A stretch of 64,000 bases of DNA from Allium sativum (Eukaryota > Streptophyta > Magnoliopsida > Asparagales > Amaryllidaceae): the NCBI GenBank assembly GCA_030737875.1, contig CM060926.1, positions 166,431,079 through 166,495,078 of the forward strand. Direction: 5' to 3'. A model generated the notes under the pieces. That model was given only the letters and a program-made list of their open reading frames with translations. It did not search any database and was not told the DNA's origin. The position numbers were made by a program, and so were the translations under genes. Each line of letters opens with the position of its first letter. The first letter of the stretch is position 1. Below are positions 22,578 to 35,529 of the stretch, in pieces.

Positions 22578-25500
22578 AAAAAAAAACCTAAACATGTTTC
22601 CTATTCTTTATCCATATTTTATGGATTAACACTCACAACTCTTTATTTCCCGTATTTCGAAAATATATCATATTAACATTGGAAAGAATTTCCATATCTC
22701 ATTCACGCATCACTATTCTTTCACATCCATCAGTCCCTAATCGTAAACTAGTAAGAAAACAACTTCCTAAGTATTAGCCCTGAAGGCCGAAACCAACATC
22801 AGATCAGTACTCAGAAAGCTATTCAACTTAACTAATTTCTGGTCTGTTTCTAATTTCCTTAATCCCATTTTCTTAATTTCTTATCAAAACATTGCTTATG
22901 CAACTCTCAGATTCCGTTTACGAATCCACTTCTTTTATGAAAAACATTGATTATAACGATAGCGCTATAATCCCTACTTCCGAAATATTTAACTTCATGA
23001 TATTACCTTGATTCATTACTTTGAATGAGTAAATAAATAATATTTAATTTATTAAATAAATAAATACTAACTCAAAAAGTAAATACCAATTACAAGTTAA
23101 AACTCCTTCAATCGGGTTATTTTATAAATTCAAACTGCTGTTCATATTCTTTCATAACTTCTATTTCCAAGTAAACTTCTTGGTAATTACAAAAAAAGTT
23201 TATGATTAAATCTCAACTTCATATTCTATTATAGTCTACTAGTTCTAAACCAAATCTTAATTATCTGTCCAATTCCAAATTATATAATATATAAATTCTA
23301 AAATTAAATCATTTTAATAACATTCGACATTGTTGAATTGTGATTACAAATCCTTATGGTTTTAACTTTATTAACATTTCAAGTATCGAAATAATCTCAT
23401 CGTTTTTCTTTCTAACGATTTCCCTTTTCCTTTTAAATAAATTCATTTCTTGAATTTAAATCTCCAAACTATCTAATAATAATCATTTCGCTTCAATTAT
23501 AAATATCGTTTATAAATCAACTTACCTGTTTTATATAATTAAGTAAGTTATTGTATTCTAGCCAATCGAAATTAAATTTATATTTTAAAATAGATTTTTC
23601 CTTTCTAAAACTTTAAATTCTTTTTCAATATATTCGAATATATTTTATGGTACTTTAATACAATTATTTTAGGTCAATGTGATTCAAACATCCCAAACAC
23701 CCAATAATCAATCACATATTATTGGTCACACCATATAATGCAATATATGAAAAACAACAATATAATTGTTGAGGAATCCAGTTGGATTCCTCCAACCTGT
23801 TTCCCTGCATCCATATATGTTAATAAATATAAATCCAAATTTCATATATGAAATATAATCATAAACAGATTCGGTATATAATCAATGTTTTAAATATATA
23901 ACTATATATATAATTTTAACCAACTAATTTGCATATCAACCAAACAACCATCACATATAGCATTCCGTCATTTTTATTAATATTAAATAACATTTATAAA
24001 TTTATAAAACTAAACAGAGTTAGTGAGTTTACTCAATTTGTCATTAATCGCTAAATAACGATTAACGGTCGATGGATCTAGTCAAGCGTTTTATTTGACC
24101 AAAAATTTTAACGTGCTCCAAATGGTTCCAACCCAGCTTCACCACGTAGCTCGCGATCATACGATCCTAATGGATCCTGTTTCGTAAATTTTGGATAAAG
24201 TATGAAGAAGATATATTATTCCCAAGTTGATGTATTTAATTAAACTAAACTAAAATTATTTATATTTATATATATATTGGGATTACCATTCAGCCTGCCA
24301 AGAATTAAAATCCATTCACTACAAGGCTACATTGCTTCATCTTTCCTGCTCATGAAAAATACCTGGTTCCAGTGACATATGCATACGCCGTTGCTCTGCT
24401 TTTCGTGGTCCTCTTCCTTCTTCCACACACCGATTAAAATCACAACAAAATCGCCAAAATCCTGTCTTCAAATTCTTTACATCCTCATACTATTTTCATC
24501 GAGTCCGACTTCCCGGGACAACGTGACTTGACCTGCTTAAGATGTATAGTTAACTTGCATATTATATATATATAATTGGTCCTCAACATTTATTTAATAT
24601 TAAATAAACTTAAATTCCGTTTTATTATACTTTGGGCTTTACCTTATATCTGCAGCCTAAATCCTTCTTTATTCAACCCGTAAAACCAGTAGTCTCCTTC
24701 CCCATGCTACATAACTAAAGAAACGGAGCCTGCATAATCACCAAATGATTTTCCTCCCTCCACTATTATTCCAAACCATCCACGTCAATTTCCCCTTTCT
24801 TTCCGATGGTAACCGAGCCCAACTCCACTAAAAATACATCACTACATCACTCGATAGAGCCAACAATGACGTCAATCTTCGCCAGTACTCAACTAAAAAT
24901 TTGAGCATGCTCCACCTATGAGTGTAAAAACCTATGCATCTTCTCATGTAAGAACTCCACTCTCATTTCCATTCAAACTCCTTCTTCTCGTTCCTATTCT
25001 TTACAACTCCATAACTCCCTTACCTCGTGCGATGCTATTATCTTTTTCCTCCTCTAAATTTATCTGCTCACTTCTTTCCTACTTAAAACTACTGCTCACG
25101 GTTTACCTCTTCACGCGCCTGTGAAGAAAACAATAACACTTTCTTTAATTCTTAAAACCCACATGGCTCCTGTACTTCGAATAGCCAATGCCTTACGCAT
25201 CGAACCATGGTACGCATGGGTTACTGTAGAGATATCGTAACCTTTTGCCATGGATTTCCCAATCGAACCCTAAGCCTTCTATTGTTATTTTAAGTAATCT
25301 CCAAACTAGCGTCGCACGCTACAGTAGGGTATCGGAATGGTTTTCTTGGTCTTAGGGTTGCAAATATATATAGGTTTGGATTTTTAGAGGGGTAGTTGTT
25401 TTGTTATAAATTTATGATCACCATAATAAAGGGTTAGATATATTGAAACAAGAAGAAACGAGACGGTGTGTTCAGCAGCATATATATAACCTTCTTTGCC

Positions 25501-25847
25501 TTACCCATGAAGGTTTTGAGATAGTTCCTAGGGCTGAAGTGACTCCTGCGTGATTTGATAACTCGGTAGGCTGCTCGAAGATGGAGACAATTCAATTATC
25601 TTGGAGGAAGTGATATGTACGTGGGAGACTTACTTATGAAGATATATATATATATATATCCTTATGCTTCTTTGCTAAGGCATGACGTATTGCCTTTGAT
25701 GTGTGGCTTGATGTGTACTTGACTGAATATATATATATATATAATCAAGCATTACTTCTTAAATAAGAAATAGTATACCCTACTATGTAGCACTCTGTTT
25801 ACGTACGAGCCGCTACAGACAAAATAATGTAGTCATGTCAAATAATG
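22578..25847. other. AT-rich retroelement-derived sequence, family not assigned
   Basis: I see no credible gene. A block at about 22741-22850 (CGAAACCAACATCAGAT) matches, on the minus strand, the conserved internal block of element D (32400-32470) and of the gag-only element (about 4490-4550), so minus-strand gypsy internal sequence is present. The rest is 70-80% A/T by eye. It has TA microsatellites at about 25646-25661 and 25727-25742, and a TATA-like AAATATATATAGG near 25360. No LTR termini were found. Confidence 0.5.
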
Positions 25848-26508
25848 TGTCACGATCCCAAAAATATAATAAAATGGATAAGATAGCTTATTCTGTGAAG
25901 TTCCAAAAGCACATATATAAGACATAAAATACTTTAAACAAAAATTTGTTTATTTTACAAGGTAAAAATTATAGAAAAATTCTATAAATTAAATAAACAA
26001 TATGTCTCAAAAACCTTATCCAAATTCAAAACCAATATTTAATTATATTAAATAAATCGTTTTGGTTTATAAACGATTCCATATCGACTTTAAAAAAATT
26101 TGATTTGGACATAATTTACAACCTATAAGATGAAATCTCGATTTTTCACTTCCATTATAAAAATATAGCCTAACAGATTCAAACGTTTCTTGTTTCGAAG
26201 AAATCTGACTTATAATGAATCCTGTATAGTGGTTTAAAGTTCAAAACGTCAAATTACGAACTGCCACGCCGTTTCAAGCTCGATTATAATTAATATGTTC
26301 AACTATCGTTTAAATAATATGTTTATTATTATACTTCGAATATAAATTCGATTAAATATCTAATTCACATAACATTGTCAATTCATCTATTTCCGATTAT
26401 TTCGGAAATAAATATATTATTACCCCATTATTTAAATTAGTAATGTAATCAAAATTATTTAAATTCAAACCATTTAAATTATCAAACCAATATATTAAAA
26501 TAATTATA
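25848..26508 (-). mobile_element. Left LTR part of E (U3), interrupted by the solo Tat LTR
   Basis: On the minus strand it contains CGAGCTTGAAACGGCGTGGC and GAAACGTTTGAAT-type stretches that align with 62540-62760. It continues across the insertion at 49561-49584. The possible outer terminus is TGTCACGATCCC at 25848, similar to the TGTAACGACCC at 51091. Confidence 0.6.
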
Positions 26509-26549
26509 TGGTTAGCCCTTAAAATCACATATGCACAGACAGATCTAGT

Positions 26550-26890
26550 TAGTAAAAGATGGGTCGGTCTATACTGAAGCAGTGGGTCGGCCGAGTCATG
26601 AAGGAACGGGTCGGCACATTTGATGGCATCGGATCGGTCTAGTAGTGGATGAACGGGTCGGCCTAATCGTGAAGCAGTGGGTCGGCCTAGCCATGAAGGA
26701 AGGGGTCGGCACAGTTGAAGGCACCGGATCAGTCTAATCAGAAAGCACCGGATCGGCATAGTCATGAAGCACCGAGTCGGGCCATTCAGCTATGAAGCGG
26801 GTCGGTCCATTCACGCATAACTTCCCATTCCATATGGATCGGCCGGGTAGGAACTGGATCGGCCAGGACTAGTATGGATCGGTCAAGTAC
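26550..26890 (+). repeat. GGGTCGGC/GGATCGGC repeat array in U3 of the solo Tat LTR
   Basis: About a dozen units of 26-32 bp combine (G/A)GGTCGGC(C/A) with TCATGAAG(C/G)A. They end about 110 bp before the TATA box. This fits an enhancer-like repeat. The Tat A LTR has a different U3 repeat. Confidence 0.7.
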
Positions 26891-27002
26891 ATGAAAACTG
26901 GCATTTAGCTGGCAATAGCTAGCGATAGCTGGCAGTGGTATTTTCGTAAATACCCAATAGGCCGACCTAAAACCCGAATGCTATATTTCAGCCATTCCCC
27001 AC

Positions 27003-27014
27003 TCCTATAAATAG
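27003..27014 (+). promoter_or_regulatory. TATA box of the solo Tat LTR
   Basis: TCCTATAAATAG, followed by the ACCCCGAAGGGCTGC block shared with the Tat A LTR. Confidence 0.65.
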
Positions 27015-28536
27015 GGGATCAACTCCACTTTAACGGGGGAGGATTTTCATGACCCCGAAGGGCTGCGCTACTTAATTCTCAACCTTTTATAAGTGATTTT
27101 GTAACAACCTAGATTCCGATAGACTGATTTTTTTTTTCAAAAATCCAATTTATCGAAACCCGAGTTGGGTGCTCTGGTATCCTACAAAAAAAGACAAAGA
27201 TAAAGAAATATGTCAGAACTCGTAAAGCATCTCATAGTGGAAGGAAATAAAGTATAATATTCAAATATTGCTTTACCTTATTAACAATACTGCTAAATCA
27301 GTATCCAAAGCTACACCATCTCTGTCATGAACCTAACCTGGAAGTATGAAATGCGGAGGGGGTCAGAACATAAGTTCTGTGCGAGTGGACTTAGAATAAA
27401 CGTCTATATAATCCTACATATACCGTTCAGTTATATTTTCTTGCTTATTAGGTTATTCGCGATATTAGCTCTCTAGGCTATACTCATGTCCCACTAGTAG
27501 GTTAACCTACAACGTATATGTAGATACCCCCAACTCATCTAATCCTTTCCATGTATATATACAGTCCCTTGCCGTATGTCGTACGGGCTTCATCATGTAA
27601 ATCTATACTACTTTAGTGTAGTGCCACCATTCTCGAAATCGTTTGGACTGCCACTCTCAATCTTGCTATATTCCGTGTATCATCTAGATCTAATCTAAGG
27701 TTTATTATCGAGCGCTTTCTAGATTCAACCAGGGTTTACGCTACCCAGAGCCACTGGGGTTTATGCTACCTATTGAACGCTTCTCGGATTCAGGGTTTAC
27801 GCGACCTAGGTCATCCTAGGGATTATGCTACCTATCGAACGATGCCCCCTAGTCTAGGACACACTACCCGGAGCGATATATGTTCCTAGACTTTCCCCAC
27901 GTATGTGTCGTGAATCGTTATCGATGTCTAGTTGCACATGTCCTCTATATGTGCGGCCCGAGTCCCGTGGCAGGGCTAATCAGGAAACACGGAACATGGT
28001 TGGGAGCTTTAAGTTACCTGCCGACATAGATGCTAAGGTCTGTTTTTATCTATGTGTGGCTATGGTCCAACTTGACTCCTCCCTCAACTAATGAAAGGCA
28101 CCCAAGAAAATAAAGAATGAGAACTATACGTAGGCCCCCTATGCCCCACAAACCTATTGGACAAATCACACCCATAACAAGATAGTAAGTATATGGTCTA
28201 TTGGATTTCTCTGCCTTTCCGCTTCACGTGCTCGATTGACTCTAGATGGTAGGTAGACGACGATGTGCTATCACAGGGCTAATCTAGATATCGCCGCCTC
28301 ACGCTGGTCCATCCTAGTCTTTAGGTTGCCTTATATTGCAACCATGGCATACTCTTGGTTTTGCTAACGCAGACCTTAACCTCTGTGAGCCAGGAGGATC
28401 ATCTGCAACCTCACAGAGGGATACAAAGAGTACCCTCATGTCCCCTCGAAGTTGCGTGCTTTGTAACCCATACCGTTGGAGCCTTCTTCTTGGTCAGACG
28501 GACGTTCTCTCCTTCTCGTGTTCTACTTGGCTTTCT

Positions 28537-28870
28537 TGACTAAGGTTTACTACTTAGTTCTCTTAACTAAGGTTTACTACTTAGTTTCCTGAGTCGTTCA
28601 TTTTCTTAGCTAAGGTTTACTACTTAGTCCTCTTAACTAAGGTTTACTACTTAATTTCTCTTAATCGTTCGTTTTCTTAACTAAGGTCTACAACTTAGTC
28701 CTTTTAACTAAGGTTTATTACTTAGTTCTCTTTCTCGTTATTTACTTAGTTCTCTTAACTAGGTTTTATTACTTGATTCTCTTAACCAAGGTTTGATACT
28801 TAGTTTCTGTTACTTTGTTCTCTTTGACTAAGATTTGTTACTTAGTTCCTTTTAACTAAGGTTTACCTAT
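28537..28870 (-). repeat. AACTAAG...CTTAGTT inverted-repeat array (D 3' LTR)
   Basis: Units of about 27 bp, each AACTAAG-GTTTACTA-CTTAGTT, a 7-bp perfect inverted repeat around 8 nt. About ten units, some changed. The equivalent array is at 34981-35310. Confidence 0.8.
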
Positions 28871-29089
28871 GAATTCAAGCATGACTTAAGTTCTCTTTAT
28901 CAAATGATAGCGTACGGATGTTCTCCCACATTTCCAACTTAGATTAACTTATTTCATGGTATAAATCATCCCACCCTTCGAGTCTTGTATTACATCTTAA
29001 GTCATATTTATTTCTTATCCCTAGGATAATTTTATCTGTTATTTAATCTTATCATTCCCCACTTTTCCTTGCTTTGATACTATTATATT

Positions 29090-29450
29090 GGTTAAGTTTG
29101 CCTATGTGTCCAAGTTGACTTAACCCCCAATCACGTATTCAATTCAACCCACGCGTCATGTCAAATTGGTTAAGTGTTATCTAGCAGTTCATGTTGACTT
29201 AACCCACCTATATATCGAGTCAAATTGGTTAAGTGTTATCTAGCGATTCACGTTGACTTAACCTACCCATATATAATGTTAAATTGGTTAAGTGTTATCT
29301 ACCAGTTCGTGTTGACTTAACCAACCAATATATCATGTCAAATTGGTTAAGGGTTATCTAGTGGTTCAAATTGACTTAACCCACCCATAAATCGAGTCAA
29401 ATTGGTTAAGTGTTGTCTAGTATTTCATGTTGACTTAACCTAACCATACT
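29090..29450 (-). repeat. GGTTAAGT...ACTTAACC inverted-repeat array (D 3' LTR)
   Basis: Six or so units of about 60 bp, each with arms GGTTAAG(T) and (A)CTTAACC about 22 nt apart. Equivalent arrays are at 35530-35885 and, in opposite orientation, 61640-62390. Confidence 0.8.
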
Positions 29451-29498
29451 AGCATGTATCATTAGCATTAATTAATTATTAATGCCCAACCTCTCACA

Positions 29499-29680
29499 TT
29501 AGACCTATTGTTGCGGTCACTGGATGTTCTGGTTGGTTCCAGGCAGGATTACACCATAACTGAATCTAACCTCGGGTTTCAAGCACGTTATGACTAACTT
29601 CTCACATTAGAACCTATTGTTTGCGGTCACTGGATGTGCCGGGCGGTTCCGGGCAGGATTACATCGCAAACTCATTCTAA
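29499..29680 (-). repeat. Tandem pair of conserved LTR stem-loops (copy 4)
   Basis: The second hairpin has outer arms TTAGAA (29607-29612) and TTCTAA (29675-29680), and inner arms GTTTGCGG/CGCAAAC. The loop includes GCCGGGCGGTTCCGGGCAGG. Other copies have TTAGAC/GTCTAA or TTAGGTC/GACCTAA at the outer arms. Confidence 0.8.
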
Positions 29681-30830
29681 CCTCGAGTTAGCCATGCTTC
29701 ATGTTTAGTTCATGTCCATTCTAGATGTCATATGTTAATTATCAATTCACAAGCATGTTCGTGTTTATTCTAGATGTCATATGTCAATTATCAATTTCAT
29801 GTCTTGAGTGGAGTTCCATAATTGCATAAAAACATGGTTTGTCCAACGTATTCCATTTTTAATTATGTTTCTAGGATCTTAACGGCATATCCAATTTCAA
29901 GTCTCAAATTCAAGCTTTACCCAAAAACCCCAATTTATGTTCACGTTTATAATCCCATTAATAGTATATACTTATTATTCCAATTTTTCCGTACATGTGT
30001 TCCTAACAGGTTACTATCATTCCTCGTAGGTTGGTTAAGTTTATTCATATGTCAAGTGCTACTTAATCCATTACTACTTTGCTTATACAACCATTCGTGA
30101 AATAATCTTTTTACCCAAATTACTCAACTATAGCCAAATTCACCAATTCCATGTTATTCATATCCAAACATGCCAATTTCCAAAATCCCATTATACCCAA
30201 TCAATATTTTCCTAATGTATTTCCCCATGTTTATACATATAATCTAATTCACCTTTTAGGCTTAATTTCAAATCACAAACAAATTCCGCCAATTGTCCCA
30301 ATATTTGCAATAATAATTGTTATGCCACAATTCCCCAAATTTCAGATTATATTCCTCGATTGCATAAAATAAGTTATGCCCCAATATTCCCGTATTTCAA
30401 TCGTACTTATGTATAATAAGATTTCGTCTAGGTTCGAGATTACCTAGATCCAAAAATAAAAAGTGAAGGAGAATAAAAGAACAATTATTATAACATAAAT
30501 CTTGCATTGAATATATAACTGGGGAATGGTGAATGATAATAGTATTATTATGCAACAAGTTTATTATAATTCCACTCACCTTGACTGGATTGGAGAAATA
30601 AGCGATTTGTCGTCGATGTAGAATGCTGATTTAATCTTCTTATTTGATTATTGGTGAAGAGCATGAATTGTTGATGAAGAACTATGCTACTTGATTTGAT
30701 TAAACTCCAAAGTTGATGAAGAACTTGTAATATGATTTAGAGTTTTAGGGCGGAGGCCATGTTTGGTTGAAGTTTGGCGGCATGGAGGCGTCTTTAGGAA
30801 TCGTTATGAATTTGGGTTAGGTCTTGCTAT

Positions 30831-30843
30831 GTATTTATAGGTG
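30831..30843 (-). promoter_or_regulatory. TATA box of D 3' LTR
   Basis: CACCTATAAATAC on the minus strand, about 100 bp downstream of the GTCGAC cluster. Confidence 0.65.
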
Positions 30844-30945
30844 TAGGGAGTGTTTTAGAGCACTTAGATTGACCTAGAAGCCATCCGACCCGTACAGCAC
30901 ATCAAAACACGTCACCGGAACTGAAATCGCCCAGATCTGGGGATA

Positions 30946-31027
30946 AGTCGACCTCCCTAGGGGTAGGTCGACCCCCAAGTCGACCCCCTAGTCGACCTGA
31001 CCCCCGCATCGACCCCCAGATCGACCT
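30946..31027 (-). promoter_or_regulatory. GTCGAC-rich cluster (D 3' LTR)
   Basis: Six or so (G/A)TCGACC words in 82 bp, such as GGTCGACCCCC and AAGTCGACCCCC, upstream of the TATA box. Confidence 0.62.
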
Positions 31028-31398
31028 GCCTGGTTTTGGCGGGAAATTTCCCGCCCAGCTGCCTGGGTCGAATTTTGAAATGTTTTAAATTTTTGTTGAA
31101 TCTTCTAAAGGCCATAACTCCTTCGTACGGAGTCCGATTTACGCAAACTTGGACTCTATCCCAAGCACAATTTCAAGACGAACGCAATGGTGATGTCCGT
31201 TTTACTTAATTCCTGATATTTAAATTAAGTATCCTTATTTTATTATATTTTCCGTTATGCACACTATTATCGAATTAATTTTTCCTTCTCTTCCATATAT
31301 TAATTAATTTTCATTATACATCACCATTATTTACCTATCTATGCGTATACACATATTTTTACATATTTTTAATTATATTAAAAATGCGGGGTGTTACA

Positions 31399-33540
31399 TT
31401 CTCCCACCCTTAAAAAATTTCGTCTCCAAAATTGGATAAGAGTAAAAATAGATAACCCCTCGCAATATCCATCCATCAAGTGTGCATCCATTTGTTGCAA
31501 ACATTGTGCATATGTGCAAAGTGAGATACATCATAGAAAAGTACGTATGCCTAATTTGGATCCACCTGTATGTATGCAAATTTCGAAAAATCTTTTAAAA
31601 CATGATGCTCACATCCTAAATATACTTGCATTTCTATATGAATGCAATATTTTTGAAAAATCAAAATATTTTTCATCCAAGTTTTCCCACACACTTATAG
31701 AATAAGAGCATAGTTCACCCAATTGTCGCATCCAAAACCCTACCATCCATCATTAAATTCGAAATTTAGAAAAATCTAATCTTCTAAATTTGATTTCCTT
31801 ATGTTACGAAAAGATATAAACGGAAAAATTCACATCCTCCGTTTTTCTTTTCTAATCGTTCTTGGATTTTTATATGACTATTCTATGAAGATATCCTATT
31901 TTCCTATCCAAGCACAACCACATAAGAAAATTTCTTCTCTTTTTCCACTTATTTTGGAAAAAATTCATATTTATTCATCTTTTTCTTAAGATTTCCATTT
32001 TCTTTTCCCGTCACATTTGTTGCCTTACTGAATTTATTGTTTCTTGTTAGGTAGCTTTTCTCTTTATTTGCTTATTTGACCTAATCCAATTACTTAAGTT
32101 TATTATTTCAAATAAGCTTTTTCTGTTTTTAACTCAAAAAGCATCCTACACAGCTACTACTATGGGCCAAGAATCTTAGGACTTTGTCATCTCAGACAAT
32201 TGCGAGTCCACACAACAGGATCTACCCACTTACTTGCCCTTTACTACTTAATAGTCACTACTAGTCCTTGCTGTGTATTACTAGCCTATCCTTTTTTTAT
32301 TTTGCTCCAGCAACAAACCTAGGTTTCTCAATGCTTATGCATTCTAGGGAAATTTTCCATTAGTTTAATATTAGCTAATCCCTGACTGTAAATTGGCAAG
32401 AGAGTAACTCCCTAAATATCAACCCCGGAGACCGAAATCAACATTAGATTGACACTCAGAGAATCACTCAACTCAACCAATCTCTAGTTAGTTCCAATTG
32501 TTTAATTCATAGCTTTAACTTTCTCTCATTCTATTCTAGGCACTAATCCTTACCTACTTCATTCTTTTTAAAACATGGTTTGCCCTCCTTTCTTTTCATT
32601 ACATTTTTCTTTCAAAAATTAAAAGTTTTAAAACTTTATTTTCTTCTCCAAAACTTGTTTTCACCAAACCATAAAAACATGTCACAATATAAAAATGGAA
32701 AACTTTTTTTTTTTCGAATCACAAAGCTAGAGTAGACAAGGATAACTATCGGGCTTACATTGTTTCTAATTACAATGTTAATTTAACTACTCGCTATAAG
32801 GTGCAGACATCTATTCTATTCCTACAACTTATTTTGTCCACCCAACAAAATTTCTTCGTAAATCAATAATCAAAATTTATTGGTAACAGAATAGAATTTC
32901 AAAACTTCTTTTCATATATGAAAACTAGCAAGCTATTTATGCTCCATAATATGCACCTTTTTATGAGAGAATTCTTTTAAAAAAAGAAATCATTGTTTTA
33001 CACAATATACCCCGCTTTAATATAAAACCCAACATGCATTTATCAAAATACTTTTAAGATTAAATCATGGAAAATACCATAAATCTTTTTACAAATTCAA
33101 GTTCTTAAAAGTTTATCATTGGGTTAGACTCAAAGCGGGTCTTCAACTCAACTAGGCTTTCTTAGGCACTTTCACGAATTCAATTCTCTTAACTATATAT
33201 ATTCCTAATCCATTCTCCATATTTCACCCTTTTCTAGTTTCTAAGGTTTCATTTCTAATCCTACTAATCTGAAATATTAATATTTCAGTTTCCATCCTAT
33301 GGGATACTTTTCTTTCTCTAGCTTCAAGTAATATTGTACACATTCCCAACCACCTAATGGTTTCCAAATTCCTATGTTCATTCCTTGAGTGTACAAACTA
33401 GATATCCCAACTCTTTTCATGTCTAGTGGGCTACTATATGGATTTAGGTTTATATATATAATATATTTATATTTTAGAAAATACAAATACGTTCACTCAT
33501 TATCTCCCTAAGATCACTAACCCGAAGCTCTGATACCAGA
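31399..33540 (-). other. Internal region of element D, no gene recognised
   Basis: On the minus strand it starts with the primer site (TGGTATCAGAGCTTCGGG near 33518-33538) and ends with a polypurine stretch (AAGGGTGGGAGAA, 31399-31411) preceded by GAGACGAAATTTTTT. At 32390-32480 lies the block shared with the gag-only element (about 4440-4560) and 22741-22850. GGATGCA-type words near 31450-31570 also match the gag-only element. Remaining frames are short and AT-rich. Confidence 0.72.
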
Positions 33541-34980
33541 TGTAACAACCCGGATTCTGAAAGACTGGTTTTTTTGCAAAAATTCAATCTATTGAAACCC
33601 GAGTTGGGTGCTCTGGTATCCTGCGGAAAAAGACAGAGATAAACAAATATGTCAGAACTCGTAAAGCATCTCACAGCGGAAGGAAATAAAGTATAATATT
33701 CAAATATTGCTTTGCCTTGTTAACAATACTGATAAATTAGTATCCAAAGCTATAACGTCTCTGTCATGAACCTAACCTGGAAGTATGAAATAAGGAAGGG
33801 GTCAAAACATAAGTTCTGTGTGAGTGGACTTAGAATAAACTTCTGTATAATCCTACATATACCGTTTGGTTATATTTTCTTGCTTATTAGGTTATTCGCG
33901 ATATTAGATCTCTAGGCTATACTCATGTTCCGCTAGTAGGTTAACCTAATACAACGCATATGTAGATACCCCCAACTCGTCTAATCCTTTCCATGTATAT
34001 ATACAGTCCCTTGCCGTATGTCGTATGGGCTTCATCATGTAAATTTGTACAACTTTATTATAGTGCCACCATTCTCGAAATCGTTTGGATTGCCACTCTA
34101 GATCTTGCTAGATTCCGTGTATCATCTAAATCTAATCTAAGGTTTACTATCGAGCGCTTCCTAGATTCAACCAGGGTTTACGCTACCCAGGGCCACTGGG
34201 GTTTATGCTACCTATTGAACGCTTCTCGGATTCAGGGTTTACGCGACCTAGGTCCAACTAGGGATCATTCTACCTATCGAACAATGCCCCTTAGTCTAGG
34301 ACGCACTACCCAGAGCGATATATGTTCCTAGACTTTCCCCACGTACGTGTCGTGAATCGTTATCGATGTCTAGTTGCATATGTTCTCTATATGTGCGGCT
34401 CGATTCCCATGGCAGGGCTAATCAAGAAACATGGAACTCGGTCGGCAGCTTTAAGTTATCTTCCGACGCAGATGCTAAGGTCTATTTTTATCAGTGTGTG
34501 GATATGGTCCCACTTGACCCCTCCCTCAAGTAATGAAAGGCACCCAAGAAAATCAAGAATGAGAACTATACGCAGGCCCCTTATGCCCCCACAAACCTAT
34601 CTGCCAAACCTCACCCATAACTAGATAGCAAGTATATGGTCTGTTGGAGTTCTCCGCCTTTCCGCTTCACGTACTCAATTGACTCAAGATGTTAGGTAGA
34701 CGATGATGTGTTATCACAGGGCTAATCTAGATATCGCTGCCTCACGCTGGTCCATCCTAGTCTTTAGGTTGCCTTATATTGCAACCAAGGCATACTCTTG
34801 GTTCTTCTAATGCAGACCTTAACCTCTGTGAGCCCAGTAGGATCATTTGCAACCTCACAGAGGGATACCAAGAGTACCCTCACGTCCCCTCAAAGCCGCG
34901 TGCTTTGTAACCCATATCGTTGGAGCCTTCTTCTTGGTCAGACGGACGTACGTTCCTTCTCGTGTTTTACTTGTCTTTCT

Positions 34981-35310
34981 TGACTAAGGTTTACTACTTA
35001 GTTCTCTTAACTAAGGTTTACTACTTAGTTTTCTGAATCGTTCATTTTCTTAACTAATGTTTACTATTTAGTCCTCTTAACTAAGGTTTACTACTTAGTT
35101 TCTCTTAATCGTTCATTTTTTTAACTAAGGTTTACAACTTAGTCCTCTTAACTAAGGTTTATTACTTAGTTCTCTTTCTCGTTATTTACTTAGTTCTCTT
35201 AACCAAGGTTTATTACTTGGTTCTCTTAACCAACGTTAGATACGTAGTTTCGGTTACTTGGTTCTCTTTAACTAAGGTTTGTTACTTAGTTCCTTTTAAT
35301 TAAGGTTTAC
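34981..35310 (-). repeat. AACTAAG...CTTAGTT inverted-repeat array (D 5' LTR)
   Basis: Same 27-bp hairpin unit as at 28537-28870, with unit-level substitutions between the two LTRs. Confidence 0.8.
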
Positions 35311-35529
35311 CTATGAATTCAAGCATGACTTAAGTTCTCTTTACCAAATGATAGCGTACGGGTGTTCTCCCACATTTCCAGCTAAGATTAACTTATTTCA
35401 TTATATAAGTCGTCCCACCCTTCGAGTCTTGTATTACATCTTAAGTCATATTTATTTCTTATCCCTAGGATAAGTTTATCTATTATTTAGTCTTATCATT
35501 CCCCACTTTTACTTGCTTTGATACTGTTA

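Larger units (their letters stand above)
27100..31398 (-). mobile_element. 3' LTR of element D (4,299 bp)
   Basis: Bounded by TGTAACAACC at 27100 and GGGGTGTTACA at 31398 (plus-strand view). Reading on the minus strand it holds a GTCGAC cluster (30946-31027), a TATA box (30831-30843), the conserved stem-loop pair (29499-29680), a GGTTAAGT/ACTTAACC inverted-repeat array (29090-29450) and an AACTAAG/CTTAGTT array (28537-28870). ORFs inside are short and unconvincing. Confidence 0.88.

Noticed and set aside
25646..25742. TA microsatellites as promoter or origin signals
   Set aside because: Simple repeats in AT-rich DNA with no associated gene.
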